A DNA stretch of 58,802 bases, taken from assembly GCA_018652955.1 (NCBI GenBank), contig JABIBA010000016.1, positions 1-58,802 on the forward strand, given 5' to 3'. Positions 44,801-52,684 of this stretch are shown here, piece by piece. Position 1 is the first letter of the stretch. Each line of letters opens with the position of its first letter. The DNA is from Candidatus Peribacter sp. Lineage in GTDB: Bacteria; Patescibacteriota; Gracilibacteria; Peribacterales; Peribacteraceae. The notes below the pieces were generated by a model, which did not search any database, was not told the DNA's origin, and was given only the letters and a program-made list of their open reading frames with translations. A program made the translations under genes and the position numbers.

Positions 44801-46758
44801 GAATACTCAACAGTCAGCGTACCCTGATCTGCATGACTTAAGGAGTGTAGTGTAATTTGACCAAGTGCCACTTGGCCCAAGAGACTATTACCCGATGGTA
44901 GGTAGGCATTTGTATCTGGGAAGATACATGTTGATATGTCTGTGCAATCTGCATCATCTAAGCATGATGACCCATCGAATTCACAGACAGAGCCAGTGTC
45001 ACATTGTTCTCCTGTATCAACGACTCCATCTCCACAGATTGATTGATTGCAGTAATTATTACATTCCAGCTCTGCATCTGTGTAATCTACCTCTGCAAAT
45101 ATTCCACCCTGTGTACATCCATCCCCTGCATTTATATAGGTACAACTGTTGCCACTTCCAACTTGATCACAACAGTACGCATTACAATCATCATAAAGAT
45201 CACCTGTCCTTGCTATAGGAATTCCAACAAATGCTAAGAATTTATGGAATGGTGAATACGCAGTTTGTGGATTACACGGACTCACTTCAATTTTACAATC
45301 AAGACTACAGCCATCTTCATCTTCAATATTCCCATCATCACACTCCTCATCATCATCAACAATCCCATCTCCGCATGCTTTTAGCGTGCAGTCGGTTCTA
45401 CATACTCCGTTTGGGTTATCAGAGTTGTCGTCCGCTAGATCACACTCTTCTCCGCTATTGGACTGGATAGTGCCATCTCCACATACTTCATCTTTGCAGG
45501 TGCTATTACAGCCATCATTGTTTGTAGTATTTCCATCATCACACTCTTCTCCTGAATCAACAGTCCCATTTCCACATCCTTCTAATAAACAGGTGGAGTC
45601 ACACCCATCACCATCAGACTCATTTCCATCATCACACTCTTCTCCGTTATTGGACTGGATAGTGCCATCTCCACATACTTCATCTTTGCACTTGCTATTA
45701 CATCCATCATTGTTATCAGTATTCCCATCATCACATTGTTCAGTTCCTTCAGTTAATCCATTTCCACATCCTTCTAGCATACACGATGAGCTACATCCAT
45801 CTCCATCGCTTACATTCCCATCATCACATTCTTCTCCTGACTTTGTATTTTTATATCCATCTCCACACTCAACGTAGGTACAGTTAGCATCACAGGAAGC
45901 TGTTTCTCCACTATCATCACACTCTTCGCTTCCTTCGACATTTCCATCTCCACATACAGGTGTGCTAGGACCACCAGAGCTTTGGCATGTACCAAAATCA
46001 TAAGCCTCCATACCATCCTCGTCAGCGCAAAACAGTCCTGCTCCACATCCAAATGAATCGTGGGATGTATTTCCGCTCGTAGCATGTATCCAGCCTCTAT
46101 TAGCATCTAATATAGAACAAGGATGATCGTTGCAGGCATCTCCTAAAATTCCTTCTACTCTCAATCCATCACCGGGGCAAGGTGGATCCAATAACATACA
46201 AATTCTGGGGGATGAAAACTGGTCATTGTCTGGACCTGGATTTTCATACTCACACATGATGGCAAGCTGATCTCCCCAACAATCAATTAGTCCAGAATCA
46301 GAAGTATCACCATTTACATTGCAACTATACCCACAAGATTCACCTACATCTGCAACGCGAGAGCCTCCGGGGCAATCGGGATTTGTAAGGCATAACGGCA
46401 CCTCGTATGTATAACTATCGCAGTACATGCCTTCTCTACAATCCCAAAAGTCAAAGCCTGAGGTACAAATATTATTTGGATCATCATCCCTACTGTCACT
46501 ATGACAAAAGTATTGACCAGCCCCATACCCTAAACACATACCATTACCACATAGTAAGGCTGAATCACCCTCAGAGCAGTCTACTCTCCCTGCAGGATCC
46601 ATATCTCCTGAAGAGTTTCCAACATTGCTATCAGAGTCGTTACCAAATGCTCCTCGTAGACTAGTTGTTTGATTGCTCATACTTAACATGAGTGCTGAAA
46701 CAATGAGAACATTGAATGCCACAACTCGTAATTTGGCCGGTGTTACAGAAAAACCCAT
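38836..46758 (-). CDS. Giant Cys-rich repeat / Kelch surface protein with C-terminal sorting-like tail
   Basis: A 2640-residue secreted protein. A signal-anchor-like N-terminus (about residues 10-30) is followed by about 21 Cys-rich repeats of the DUF4215/Myxococcus type (CGDGxxxxGEECDDGNxxxxDGC...C): about seven between residues 265 and 490, others to about 1480, and six between about 2330 and 2550. Residues about 1500-2145 are free of this motif and contain Kelch-type repeats (GKIYLFGGGSNAYISQG, KKIYILGGYYAS, KKVYIFGGIPDQN), probably a beta-propeller. Ser-rich linkers are scattered through it. It ends GDTGPAAVAVIGGG, a small hydrophobic stretch and RRKRRK, resembling a sortase or exosortase sorting signal. 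The many disulphides imply oxidative folding outside the cell. Likely an adhesin or stalk for host contact. Confidence 0.92.
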   Translation of the reverse strand: MGFSVTPAKLRVVAFNVLIVSALMLSMSNQTTSLRGAFGNDSDSNVGNSSGDMDPAGRVDCSEGDSALLCGNGMCLGYGAGQYFCHSDSRDDDPNNICTSGFDFWDCREGMYCDSYTYEVPLCLTNPDCPGGSRVADVGESCGYSCNVNGDTSDSGLIDCWGDQLAIMCEYENPGPDNDQFSSPRICMLLDPPCPGDGLRVEGILGDACNDHPCSILDANRGWIHATSGNTSHDSFGCGAGLFCADEDGMEAYDFGTCQSSGGPSTPVCGDGNVEGSEECDDSGETASCDANCTYVECGDGYKNTKSGEECDDGNVSDGDGCSSSCMLEGCGNGLTEGTEQCDDGNTDNNDGCNSKCKDEVCGDGTIQSNNGEECDDGNESDGDGCDSTCLLEGCGNGTVDSGEECDDGNTTNNDGCNSTCKDEVCGDGTIQSNSGEECDLADDNSDNPNGVCRTDCTLKACGDGIVDDDEECDDGNIEDEDGCSLDCKIEVSPCNPQTAYSPFHKFLAFVGIPIARTGDLYDDCNAYCCDQVGSGNSCTYINAGDGCTQGGIFAEVDYTDAELECNNYCNQSICGDGVVDTGEQCDTGSVCEFDGSSCLDDADCTDISTCIFPDTNAYLPSGNSLLGQVALGQITLHSLSHADQGTLTVEYSFSSPSRTAITLEMQENGVWSTFLGTEAGSHNAGSHISFGFGTGQRCYYPAAGTAMRLCHKGTQNCSNSVNTPVEAGAANCSGGNSNNTGNSNSNTGTDPLGPVGICGGADGGYSCTSDSDCQWQTNSCVYDTSDSLCGDDCQEINTNCGNGTIEVGEECDNGSQNADDRNSCHTDCTLPTCGDGNVDSLYDEWCDDGNTDSGDGCSADCITEEKICCYQGTIPNRWDPDGEDEEIQGCYAEGFFPDLYCNGPTYDSDAPYEVCSVEPDPGYLECMEDCGVPESVCGDGFVQGYDESCDDGNTDSGDGCSEDCEPEYRHCCLPDGRTQPDGSVNKTSCQPVYDDATEDTCLGEFYIESGPARCGDTCSNYLDTCGNGIYERGQEQCDDGNNDNGDGCDEYCNLESTEGVRTQSCSACDCQVYSDNGETFEMQDCPSGYECSSNCWCAPSNTCGDGVFSFGEQCEPGVGEVCGEAAYCDADSCACRNKCSINNDECYRDESCSGGQRCNFDTCTCVSPPQRDNYNPSAPSLCQEGQDTSPAQMPALVTACSAVCNNGQVPTTDECCPFYAWETQCACAANYPVDPSASNAVSIPRNEIPAFEISCEAQCNGSKYSVHCNFGCQANGPDLCACYCHQETCNYNYVCDSSESSISCPLDCPPDNEDTCPQLPVPNCPQGGPGKSSSSSSTHSAASEDLGYGCCEGSCVKLPQSCDTPTAGPAYSSKDLCESKCGKDDVGISSSSSASTITGDICGDGVTNEDEECDNGSKCTIDGATCVVDAECRDMTICVADSNDNLQKSASSCGDGVCSQNEGAVGCDGEFCEGYVYCPDDCGQRKQEEDLLPSPPTECVEGKVVIEPVRLPYDLTTSSAIYVPDTGKIYLFGGGSNAYISQGAWSTAILEFDPASGKVRTMSAKLPSSHYEMSTVWDSKRKKIYILGGYYASETEYYSHTEVLEYDPIADTIRKNSGTLGPRTRGWNEVLGYDEIIEYKRPAAIYDEPTDKVYIFAENYNAGDDGGQYKVYDPRIDTVLTREGMPEYPVAHSVIQDANTGLIHIFGARGGLTFDPESGSFSKTQYFSGFQNDNNLMNAAWDQDEENVYFFSDWKGEYISKISLSNSQYKKIEVDYPSGKMRLEGSVVWDPVYKKVFMFGTRQDGGNDQILSYTPKCYRSDPLASECTESWETIAEMSLPRTSLWGGDFAVWDSHRKRMILGPLTHPQAPQPGDSRHHLYTFDPITQDTASKLLVIPEHHSLGGAAAIYDDNGDNFYFFGGYANRDSDEYEASSGIYQYDPKVGDVGVLRTNIGVSLPSKRVWSTAVWDAERKKVYIFGGIPDQNDPNSRTSTVGKEILEFDPVRRSIRTMGSKLKENVRQGASAWNPKTGKIYIFGSIYIHEFDPVNDSISTSTNTFANINSYGSLSAVWDTENDKALIFGIAQTHDTPRMVYSYDPEGDILVKSSVQSADRPSMTWDPERNVAYGTTKQANGIYRYAPCDKTNLQGNLLSRFSKSLLAQLAGGDTGHCGGVASGKTCTSNTDCRRELNVCDYDEGKNTTCGKDCKKKPDADSSSSTSRIIVAKSTSSINAPVVTSSSSLSRLTLSIASIGADDDSDANAPDTGNTGGVGPIKFSSSSSVRRPRRDTNDDGMIGNEDDEGDSNLQHQLPSCGNKKIETGEQCEFGVDYCGTGRACDLDSCTCYPTSPLVATCGDGKLDAGEQCDSVSLSCEFGRVCDLSICTCILLEKSDDDGDGDNDDGEIANNPPVEILVAASTVCGDGTLSSPEECDDRNRRDNDGCSSTCLLEIGICGDGIVQSLLNEQCEQSSHNTALPYSCINCRFNSSHCGDNIIDPGEECDDGILNSTSPAASCRPDCGAARCGDGIIDLNEICDDNNRINGDGCDRYCNEETLLASDKQQIDFKNTKQAPSDIEFQNQQQFNFPQYPNFQQLPYQLPMAQLQPLIQQQAPVGDTGPAAVAVIGGGAAAGLSWMRRKRRK

Positions 46759-46853
46759 ATTAGGAGTACCTTACCAAATAGCCCTCCTTATAAGGAAGCG
46801 GTTTGAGTTGCACTATCTATTTTTTACATACTGACTATCTATGCGTAATACAT

Positions 46854-49793
46854 CTACTCTAGTGCCAGTAAGCAATTAACAGTTCCAGTAGAATTTCCAC
46901 TATGTGATGCCATTGCAATACAGATAGCATCGCTACCATTATTCACCTGCCCCCCAACACCATCTGGAGCAGAGTTATTGAATCCAATACGATCTCCAAT
47001 ATTTACAGTACCTTGAACTTTAACGGGGATCTGACCAATGATTCCAATAAGCGCTTTTGATTCTCCTGTATTTGCTTCCAGGCCATTATTTCCAATAAAA
47101 CCAGGATTTGTAGATACTGCACCTATCATACGGAGTTGCGAGCTGCTACATCGTTTAACGTAACCAGGTCTCTCGGTATCGAGACAGACAATATCTCCAT
47201 CCGTCATACCATTATCTGCAGATGGGAACCATTCAGCGAAGTCAGCACCTGCACCACTGTAAGCATTATCAGAGAAGGTTGCACCATTTGCCTGAATACG
47301 AAAAGCAACATCATTAGTACTTGCTACATCTGAAACAATTTTAAAGATGTCCTGTGTACCTGTTGACTCTGCAGTGTGAATCACAAGCGCTTCATTGTTA
47401 AATGCATTATCAGTATATATGTTAAATTTAGCAGTTAAGCTGCTTCCAGTACCAACTCCCACATTTGCATTAGGTGCTACAAAGAATGCAGGCTCCGTAT
47501 CACCTGCCTGTGAAAATACTTTAAACCTCCAGTCTTGTGTAGGGGAAATGCTGTACGCAGTTGGTGCAGTAGTCAGATTTCCTCCTCCTCCACTAAATCG
47601 AATCCAGTAGTTACTTGTAAACTCTGCATCAATCGTTGTAGTAGACCAGTCTCCTCCAGGGTTAAACATCACGGTTCCATCTTGAGATAAGTTACTAGTA
47701 TTGTCTTCAATAGTAACCGATGACCACCCTGATCCGTTGTAGTATTCAGCAGCCAGCGTTATACCTGCTCCCGCAACTGCTATATCAAAATAGGTAATAT
47801 AGAACTTGTCTGCAAGTCCAACGTAGATGTAGTCGTTCGTTGGATTTTCTACAGAAAACAGTGTGAATGCTGTTCCAATAGATGTTCTTGCCTCTGTTGT
47901 ATTGTCGCTATACGAAGGAGTTCCATCATCGTAGTACACGACATCAAATCCAGGAGGATCTACTGCAAGTGAGCCACTTGTTGTAAGTGAGTTATACGCA
48001 TTGCGGAAGATGTTGGTATCGAACATATTGTCATATCCAAATAGAATATGAGGATTATCCGAGGCACTCTTTGTCGGCATACTAATTCGTATCCCTGGTT
48101 CTGATGTAGCTTCACTATCTATGTCTAGAGCTATACCGTCACCATCAGTATCTGCAAACAGAGTTGTTGCTGCACCGTCCTGCTGGAGATGCATTACCGT
48201 TGTGCTGTCTGCACTAGCATTGTCATTCTCAAGATGGAACAAGCTTCGCTTAGAAGTGTCGCTAGAATTTGATATTCCTGTAAAGATCAGTCCTGTACCA
48301 GTTGTAAGAGAATCTGCATCACCAACGTCGATAACTTTACCAGTTGTAAGTGTATCTGCCTGAATATTTATGACATCAACAGTTGTCGCTTCGGTGTCGA
48401 TATCGATACCAATGCCGTTTCCATCTTGGTCAACAACTACAGCTGTAGAAGTATCGGTGTTGTTTACATCTAATTTTCCATCTGGACTTGGATCTCCAAT
48501 GCCCACTCGTTCATTTGTCGTATCAACATTGAAGATTGTTGTACCTCCATCTGTGTCGTTAACTTGAAAGAATGTTGTCGAGTCTGTAGCACTTTTGAAT
48601 CTTGTTTGACCCTCTACAGATAGTGTTCCAGAAGACGTTAAACTATCTGTCGCATGCACTCTTGCACCAGATGCTGTTTCTCCTACCCAAAGATCATCAT
48701 CGGTATAGAGCGTATCTGCTTTTTGCCTAAATAGATTCGTATCAAATATATCGTTATGCCCAAAGAGGATATGTGGATTCACGATTTCTCCACTTGTATT
48801 TTTTGTTGTCGCCTCTATATCAATAATCATTGCAGCATGAAGTGTCGACTCACTATCAATGAGCTGACCAGATCCATTTGCATTTTGATCGAGGAAGAAT
48901 GATGCAGGGGAGAATAGGTCATTGGCCTCTAGAATCATTTGTCCAGAACCAGTGAGCAGGCGACCAAAGTGCAGATGCTCACCAGAGCTTGTACCTACAA
49001 CTTCTAGCGCAAGACCCGTATCAATACTGTTGCTTTCATTTCCTGTACCTACATCGATAAGAAGTCCTCCTGTCATGGTATCTCCCTCTACATGCACGTA
49101 ACGATTATCAAAGAATTCTTGAAGGGAACCTGTACCGGAGAAGCTACTTCCTCCTCCTCCACCTCCAGCTGCAGCAATAGTTACAGTGTCTGCTCCTGCA
49201 TCTGTGGTGATAGTAATATTGCTTCCTTCTACGAATGTGAGTGTATCTGTCGTGCCATCTGCTACTACATTACTTTGTCCAGAGACAGCGATTGTTTCAA
49301 ATAGATTTTGATCGGCGTCTCCCGTATCTGTATCTGTTCCACAGCTAAATCGCTGTGTTGTTGCATCCCAGAGAAGCTTACTTGTAGAAGCGGTATCACA
49401 ATCTTCAAGACCAGACCCTGCAAATCCATCGGCTACATAGAGAGATGCACCAGAGGCAGCTCCTTCAAATACCAATGTTCCAGAAGATGTGAGTCTGTCT
49501 TGAGCATGAATGGTACGCCCAGATGCAGTACCTTGAATCTCTAGGTTAGTATCAAACTCAAATTGGTTTGCAGTGATATTTAGAATCAAGCCACTTCCAG
49601 TATTACCAAATCTCAGCTCATAGTTTGAGGAAGTATCTGTTCCATCAATCTGTTGAAAAGCTTCTGTATTTACAATAAGTGTTGGACCCCAACTACTACT
49701 GGCATACACCGAGCTAGTATTAGCTATTACCAGGATCGAAATCGTGAGGATTCCAAGGATTCTGATAGCCGGTTTTTGTTTATTTAGAGACAT
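46854..49793 (-). CDS. 979-residue fibre-like surface protein with autoprocessing-like C-terminus
   Basis: A secreted protein with a signal peptide (cleavage near VYA-SS, about residue 31). The N-terminal region is shared with the 615-residue plus-strand protein. Several EGxxSGxxxHAxDxLTSSGTLxVEG units occur (about residues 87-113, 240-262, 380-400), and central parts have repeated DxDGxGIxxDIDSEAT-type segments. The last ~130 residues (GADFAEWFPSADNGMTDGDI, MIGAVSTNPGFIGNN, IGQIPVKVQGTVNIGDRI) match the C-terminal chaperone/peptidase G2-like domain of phage fibres, which trimerises the fibre and may cut itself off. It lies 95 bases upstream of the giant Cys-rich gene and may be co-expressed with it. 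Confidence 0.85.
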   Translation of the reverse strand: MSLNKQKPAIRILGILTISILVIANTSSVYASSSWGPTLIVNTEAFQQIDGTDTSSNYELRFGNTGSGLILNITANQFEFDTNLEIQGTASGRTIHAQDRLTSSGTLVFEGAASGASLYVADGFAGSGLEDCDTASTSKLLWDATTQRFSCGTDTDTGDADQNLFETIAVSGQSNVVADGTTDTLTFVEGSNITITTDAGADTVTIAAAGGGGGGSSFSGTGSLQEFFDNRYVHVEGDTMTGGLLIDVGTGNESNSIDTGLALEVVGTSSGEHLHFGRLLTGSGQMILEANDLFSPASFFLDQNANGSGQLIDSESTLHAAMIIDIEATTKNTSGEIVNPHILFGHNDIFDTNLFRQKADTLYTDDDLWVGETASGARVHATDSLTSSGTLSVEGQTRFKSATDSTTFFQVNDTDGGTTIFNVDTTNERVGIGDPSPDGKLDVNNTDTSTAVVVDQDGNGIGIDIDTEATTVDVINIQADTLTTGKVIDVGDADSLTTGTGLIFTGISNSSDTSKRSLFHLENDNASADSTTVMHLQQDGAATTLFADTDGDGIALDIDSEATSEPGIRISMPTKSASDNPHILFGYDNMFDTNIFRNAYNSLTTSGSLAVDPPGFDVVYYDDGTPSYSDNTTEARTSIGTAFTLFSVENPTNDYIYVGLADKFYITYFDIAVAGAGITLAAEYYNGSGWSSVTIEDNTSNLSQDGTVMFNPGGDWSTTTIDAEFTSNYWIRFSGGGGNLTTAPTAYSISPTQDWRFKVFSQAGDTEPAFFVAPNANVGVGTGSSLTAKFNIYTDNAFNNEALVIHTAESTGTQDIFKIVSDVASTNDVAFRIQANGATFSDNAYSGAGADFAEWFPSADNGMTDGDIVCLDTERPGYVKRCSSSQLRMIGAVSTNPGFIGNNGLEANTGESKALIGIIGQIPVKVQGTVNIGDRIGFNNSAPDGVGGQVNNGSDAICIAMASHSGNSTGTVNCLLALE

Positions 49794-49819
49794 TTATGTG
49801 AATTTTTGATATTCATATA

Positions 49820-49828
49820 ATTATACCA
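49820..49828 (-). promoter_or_regulatory. Extended -10 promoter of the 979-residue gene
   Basis: On the minus strand a T run leads into TGGTATAAT, then TATGAAT, giving a leader of about 20 bases. The block matches the control region at 36871. Confidence 0.65.
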
Positions 49829-49924
49829 AAAAAACACATTTTCGGCTGTAGCGATAGTGTTGTTATTATTTACAACAGTTGTGTAATACTATTTAGACTT
49901 TTGGGCTTAAATAAGCCAAAAAAG

Positions 49925-50014
49925 TGGCGGAGAGAGGGGGATTCGAACCCCCGAGACCCTTGCGGGCCTGACGGTTTTCAAGACCGTTGCATTCGACCAC
50001 TCTGCCATCTCTCC
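49925..50014 (-). tRNA. tRNA-Ser (anticodon UGA)
   Basis: A 90-base tRNA read on the minus strand from GGAGAGA to an encoded CCA. The 7-base acceptor stem pairs GGAGAGA with TCTCTCC. The anticodon loop CTTGAAA has TGA as anticodon, decoding UCA-type Ser codons. The long variable arm (CAGGCCCGCAAGGGTCT region) is characteristic of tRNA-Ser, and the T arm has GTTCGAATC. Confidence 0.97.
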
Positions 50015-50072
50015 ATGAGCTAGTGTAAAGACTCTGCGCCCGTACGCACAGTCAAAATAGGAGAATTTGTTT

Positions 50073-52376
50073 CTAGAGGGAGTCGGCCAATCTGTCAGCA
50101 AGATCCTTGGTCGTAGGCATGTCCTCTTTAGGACATTCACGACCAGACCAATATTCGCGTAGAGCATCGAGGTAGCCTTTTTGAGAGTGAAGCTTGGTCA
50201 TATATTCTTTCGCGCTCTCTGCGAATCTAGAGTGCTGCATATTGTGAATCATCTCATAGACTGCTGAGACAAATGCATCTTCGCCACCACAAACTTCGGA
50301 TCGAACTTCGTCTTGTACAGCGTCCGCAATAGAGTCACTGTCTATGCCCGCCATCAGATACAAGTCTTTCGCAGGTGCAGAAGGGAAGTAGTGGTTAGCT
50401 CCTAGGCGACGTAGGGAACAGGGGAGTGAGAAGTCAGCAATAATGTCTGCGACCTGAGTAGCCAGTCCACCCTCAGAATTGTGATCTTCCACAACAATGA
50501 GGTGACCTGTTTCTAGTGCTGCTTGAATAATTGCAGATGCATCTATTGGTCTAACAGAAGCCACATTCAGTACACGCACAGAGAGATCTTTTGTGAGTTG
50601 ATTCTCAAGAAGTACTTCTGTAGCACTCACAGCGGAGTGCACAGGAATTCCAGCTGCAATAATCGTAATATCATCGTCCACTGTTCCTTTTCCACGGATC
50701 AAATCGATCTTGCCGTCGAAGGTATAGTCGTCTCCATACAAGATTTCTCCATTAGGGGATTTGAATTGCTCGTGTCCGTCACGAGGGAAGAATGTGTAGA
50801 TACTTTTATGACCCTCACAGATTTTTTCGATAGCTTTTTCAGCCATGGCAGCAGCTTGGTTACTGTCTGCTGTCATCCACACTTCAGTGTGATCGAAAGG
50901 AATGTTTAGGTAATGACGCTCTTGGTGTGTCTCTCCGTCTTCTCCGACAGAAAGTCCTGCATGTGTACAGTCATTGATAATTCCACAGCGTGTGTGGCCG
51001 CAGTTTACGTCAATAAGTCTCGCGTTTGCCCTAGCCTCGTTTGTACCAAATGCTGCGAATGTGTAGGTCACAGGAAGCAATCCCGTCTGGCGCATACCTG
51101 CAGCCATCATGTACATGTTGGCTTCTGCTACTCCGACATTTATGCAGCGATCTGGAAACTCCGCCTCTACTTTATTAAATCCACCAGAGCCGGCTAAGTC
51201 TGCGTGCAGTACCATGATCCGAGGATCGACCTTCATCATATTCAAAAGATGTAGCGCTCCAAACTCTTTGCGGGCAGCACCCTTATCTGTCATTACAGAT
51301 CTTTTATATCCTTTGAGATTCGGACTAAGTTCAATGTCGGTTTCTATTCCACCGGCAAATCGTGTCTTCTCTTTGTCGTAATATTTTTGATATTGACTCA
51401 CAGCGTCGTCGAGTGAGTCGAGATCTTTTAGAGCTTCTTTCGCCTCGTCTTCTGAGAGTGGTGCTCCGTGGAAGTTCTTGCTTCCAGTGTTTGACCCTTC
51501 TTCCATCAAGGCAATTCCATGGCCCATTGTTGTGTAGTAACAGATGAATATTGGCTTACCCTTGCCAACAAGTGTGTTTGCCTTTTCGATAGCTGCTTTT
51601 ACTTGAGCAGGGTTATTTCCATTTTGCACTTCGATAACATTCCAGCCAGAGGCAGCAGCAATCGCTGCAAAGTCTGCAGCAACGGTGTCACTTGGTACTC
51701 CAGAAAGTTGAATGTCATTCCAGTCACCGTGCACGATAAGGTTATCAAGTTCTAAATGAGCGGCGAGTCTAAATGCTTCTTGGACTTGTCCTTCTTGAGA
51801 GTCACCGTCGGCGAGTAGTACATCTACAACTCCGTCTTTCTTTTGGTGCTTTAATCCGAAGGCAGTTCCGAGTCCGTGGCTCACAGCTTTTCCAAGTGGT
51901 CCTGTTCCAAAAGGAATATCTCCAAGTCCTGCTTCGATATGACCAGGCAGACCAGACGGTGTACGGAAAGTCGTAATAATATTCTGAGGGTGTGAGAGCC
52001 TCTCGTCTCCTTTATCGCGTCCAAAGAGGTAAATTAGTCCATATCCGAGGACAGACAAATGCCCAGGGCTCATACGAAGAGGCTGGTCAACTGTGGCATT
52101 CCGCATCTTGTAGACCCAGTAACAAGGGGTGAATGCAGAAAGGGGACCACCAGGGTGACCGGACTTATGTGTCAACGGTGCCATGACAGCTAGGTGACGA
52201 ATGATTGTGTGTGCAATTTCATACTGAGATACTTCTTCTTCGCTTAATGCTTTAGATTCATCTGGACCAATCCAAATTCGATCTCCAGGATTTGCAGAAG
52301 CTGCGATGCGTTGCAAGGACATGGGAAAATCGTGAGGATTTTTACCGGCGAGTGTTATAGTATCTGGTCTAGTCAT
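50073..52376 (-). CDS. tkt: Transketolase
   Basis: A 767-residue thiamine-diphosphate enzyme moving two-carbon units between sugar phosphates in the pentose phosphate pathway. The N-terminal part has HKSGHPGGPLS and the ThDP/Mg motif GDSQEGQVQEAF (about residues 192-203) ending with NDIQLSG. The pyrimidine domain has GVAEANMYMMAAGM and GLSVGEDGETHQE. It is longer than the usual ~660 residues, mainly at the C-terminus. I chose the ATG at 52376, not the TTG two codons upstream, since TACACT ends exactly 7 bases before it. With tal and gnd nearby it forms a pentose phosphate set. Confidence 0.96.
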   Translation of the reverse strand: MTRPDTITLAGKNPHDFPMSLQRIAASANPGDRIWIGPDESKALSEEEVSQYEIAHTIIRHLAVMAPLTHKSGHPGGPLSAFTPCYWVYKMRNATVDQPLRMSPGHLSVLGYGLIYLFGRDKGDERLSHPQNIITTFRTPSGLPGHIEAGLGDIPFGTGPLGKAVSHGLGTAFGLKHQKKDGVVDVLLADGDSQEGQVQEAFRLAAHLELDNLIVHGDWNDIQLSGVPSDTVAADFAAIAAASGWNVIEVQNGNNPAQVKAAIEKANTLVGKGKPIFICYYTTMGHGIALMEEGSNTGSKNFHGAPLSEDEAKEALKDLDSLDDAVSQYQKYYDKEKTRFAGGIETDIELSPNLKGYKRSVMTDKGAARKEFGALHLLNMMKVDPRIMVLHADLAGSGGFNKVEAEFPDRCINVGVAEANMYMMAAGMRQTGLLPVTYTFAAFGTNEARANARLIDVNCGHTRCGIINDCTHAGLSVGEDGETHQERHYLNIPFDHTEVWMTADSNQAAAMAEKAIEKICEGHKSIYTFFPRDGHEQFKSPNGEILYGDDYTFDGKIDLIRGKGTVDDDITIIAAGIPVHSAVSATEVLLENQLTKDLSVRVLNVASVRPIDASAIIQAALETGHLIVVEDHNSEGGLATQVADIIADFSLPCSLRRLGANHYFPSAPAKDLYLMAGIDSDSIADAVQDEVRSEVCGGEDAFVSAVYEMIHNMQHSRFAESAKEYMTKLHSQKGYLDALREYWSGRECPKEDMPTTKDLADRLADSL

Positions 52377-52393
52377 TTCCAAGAGTGTAAAGA

Positions 52394-52467
52394 GGAAAAC
52401 GGAAAACGGAAAGAGCTTCTTTGATGAGATTGTAATCTATTTTCCACTTTCCACTTTCCACTTTCCA
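52394..52467. repeat. Seven-base tandem repeats and a complementary block upstream of tkt
   Basis: CTTTCCA-type units are repeated four times at 52441-52467. An upstream block with three GGAAA(AC) units (52394-52413) is largely complementary, so the region could form an imperfect hairpin. It lies next to the tkt promoter; the remaining gap up to 52684 shows nothing else recognisable. Confidence 0.6.
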
Positions 52468-52684
52468 TTAAAATCAAGAGGGGAGTGTGCTATTCATAAA
52501 TATTTGATTGTGAAGAAAATTAGTGTTCAGCCCACTGTAAAGCCAAATAACTGTTTCAGTAGGGAATTTTTACGTAAAACCCAGTCCCCTATTATTTGTT
52601 AAATTTTGTATACATATGGCTCTACGTATTTTTAAGGATATGGCAACCTCTAACCCTTGTCTGGAAGAGGAAAAGTAGTAACCT

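Noticed and set aside
45386-45877. A 163-codon plus-strand frame with repeated HSSP and SPSP motifs inside the giant Cys-rich gene
   Set aside because: The repeats are the reverse complement of the CDDGN-type repeats of the real minus-strand gene.
49898-49925. Hairpin GGGCTTAAATAAGCC after the tRNA gene considered as its terminator
   Set aside because: Read on the minus strand, the T run comes before the hairpin, the wrong order for a terminator of the tRNA transcript.
49925-50014. tRNA with UGA anticodon taken as evidence for a recoded TGA codon (Gracilibacteria-type code)
   Set aside because: A UGA anticodon reads UCA-type Ser codons, not UGA codons; the long variable arm marks tRNA-Ser. 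TGA serves as a stop codon in several genes here.
52394-52467. CRISPR array suspected from short regular repeats
   Set aside because: The units are only 7 bases long and contiguous, with no spacers and no cas genes.
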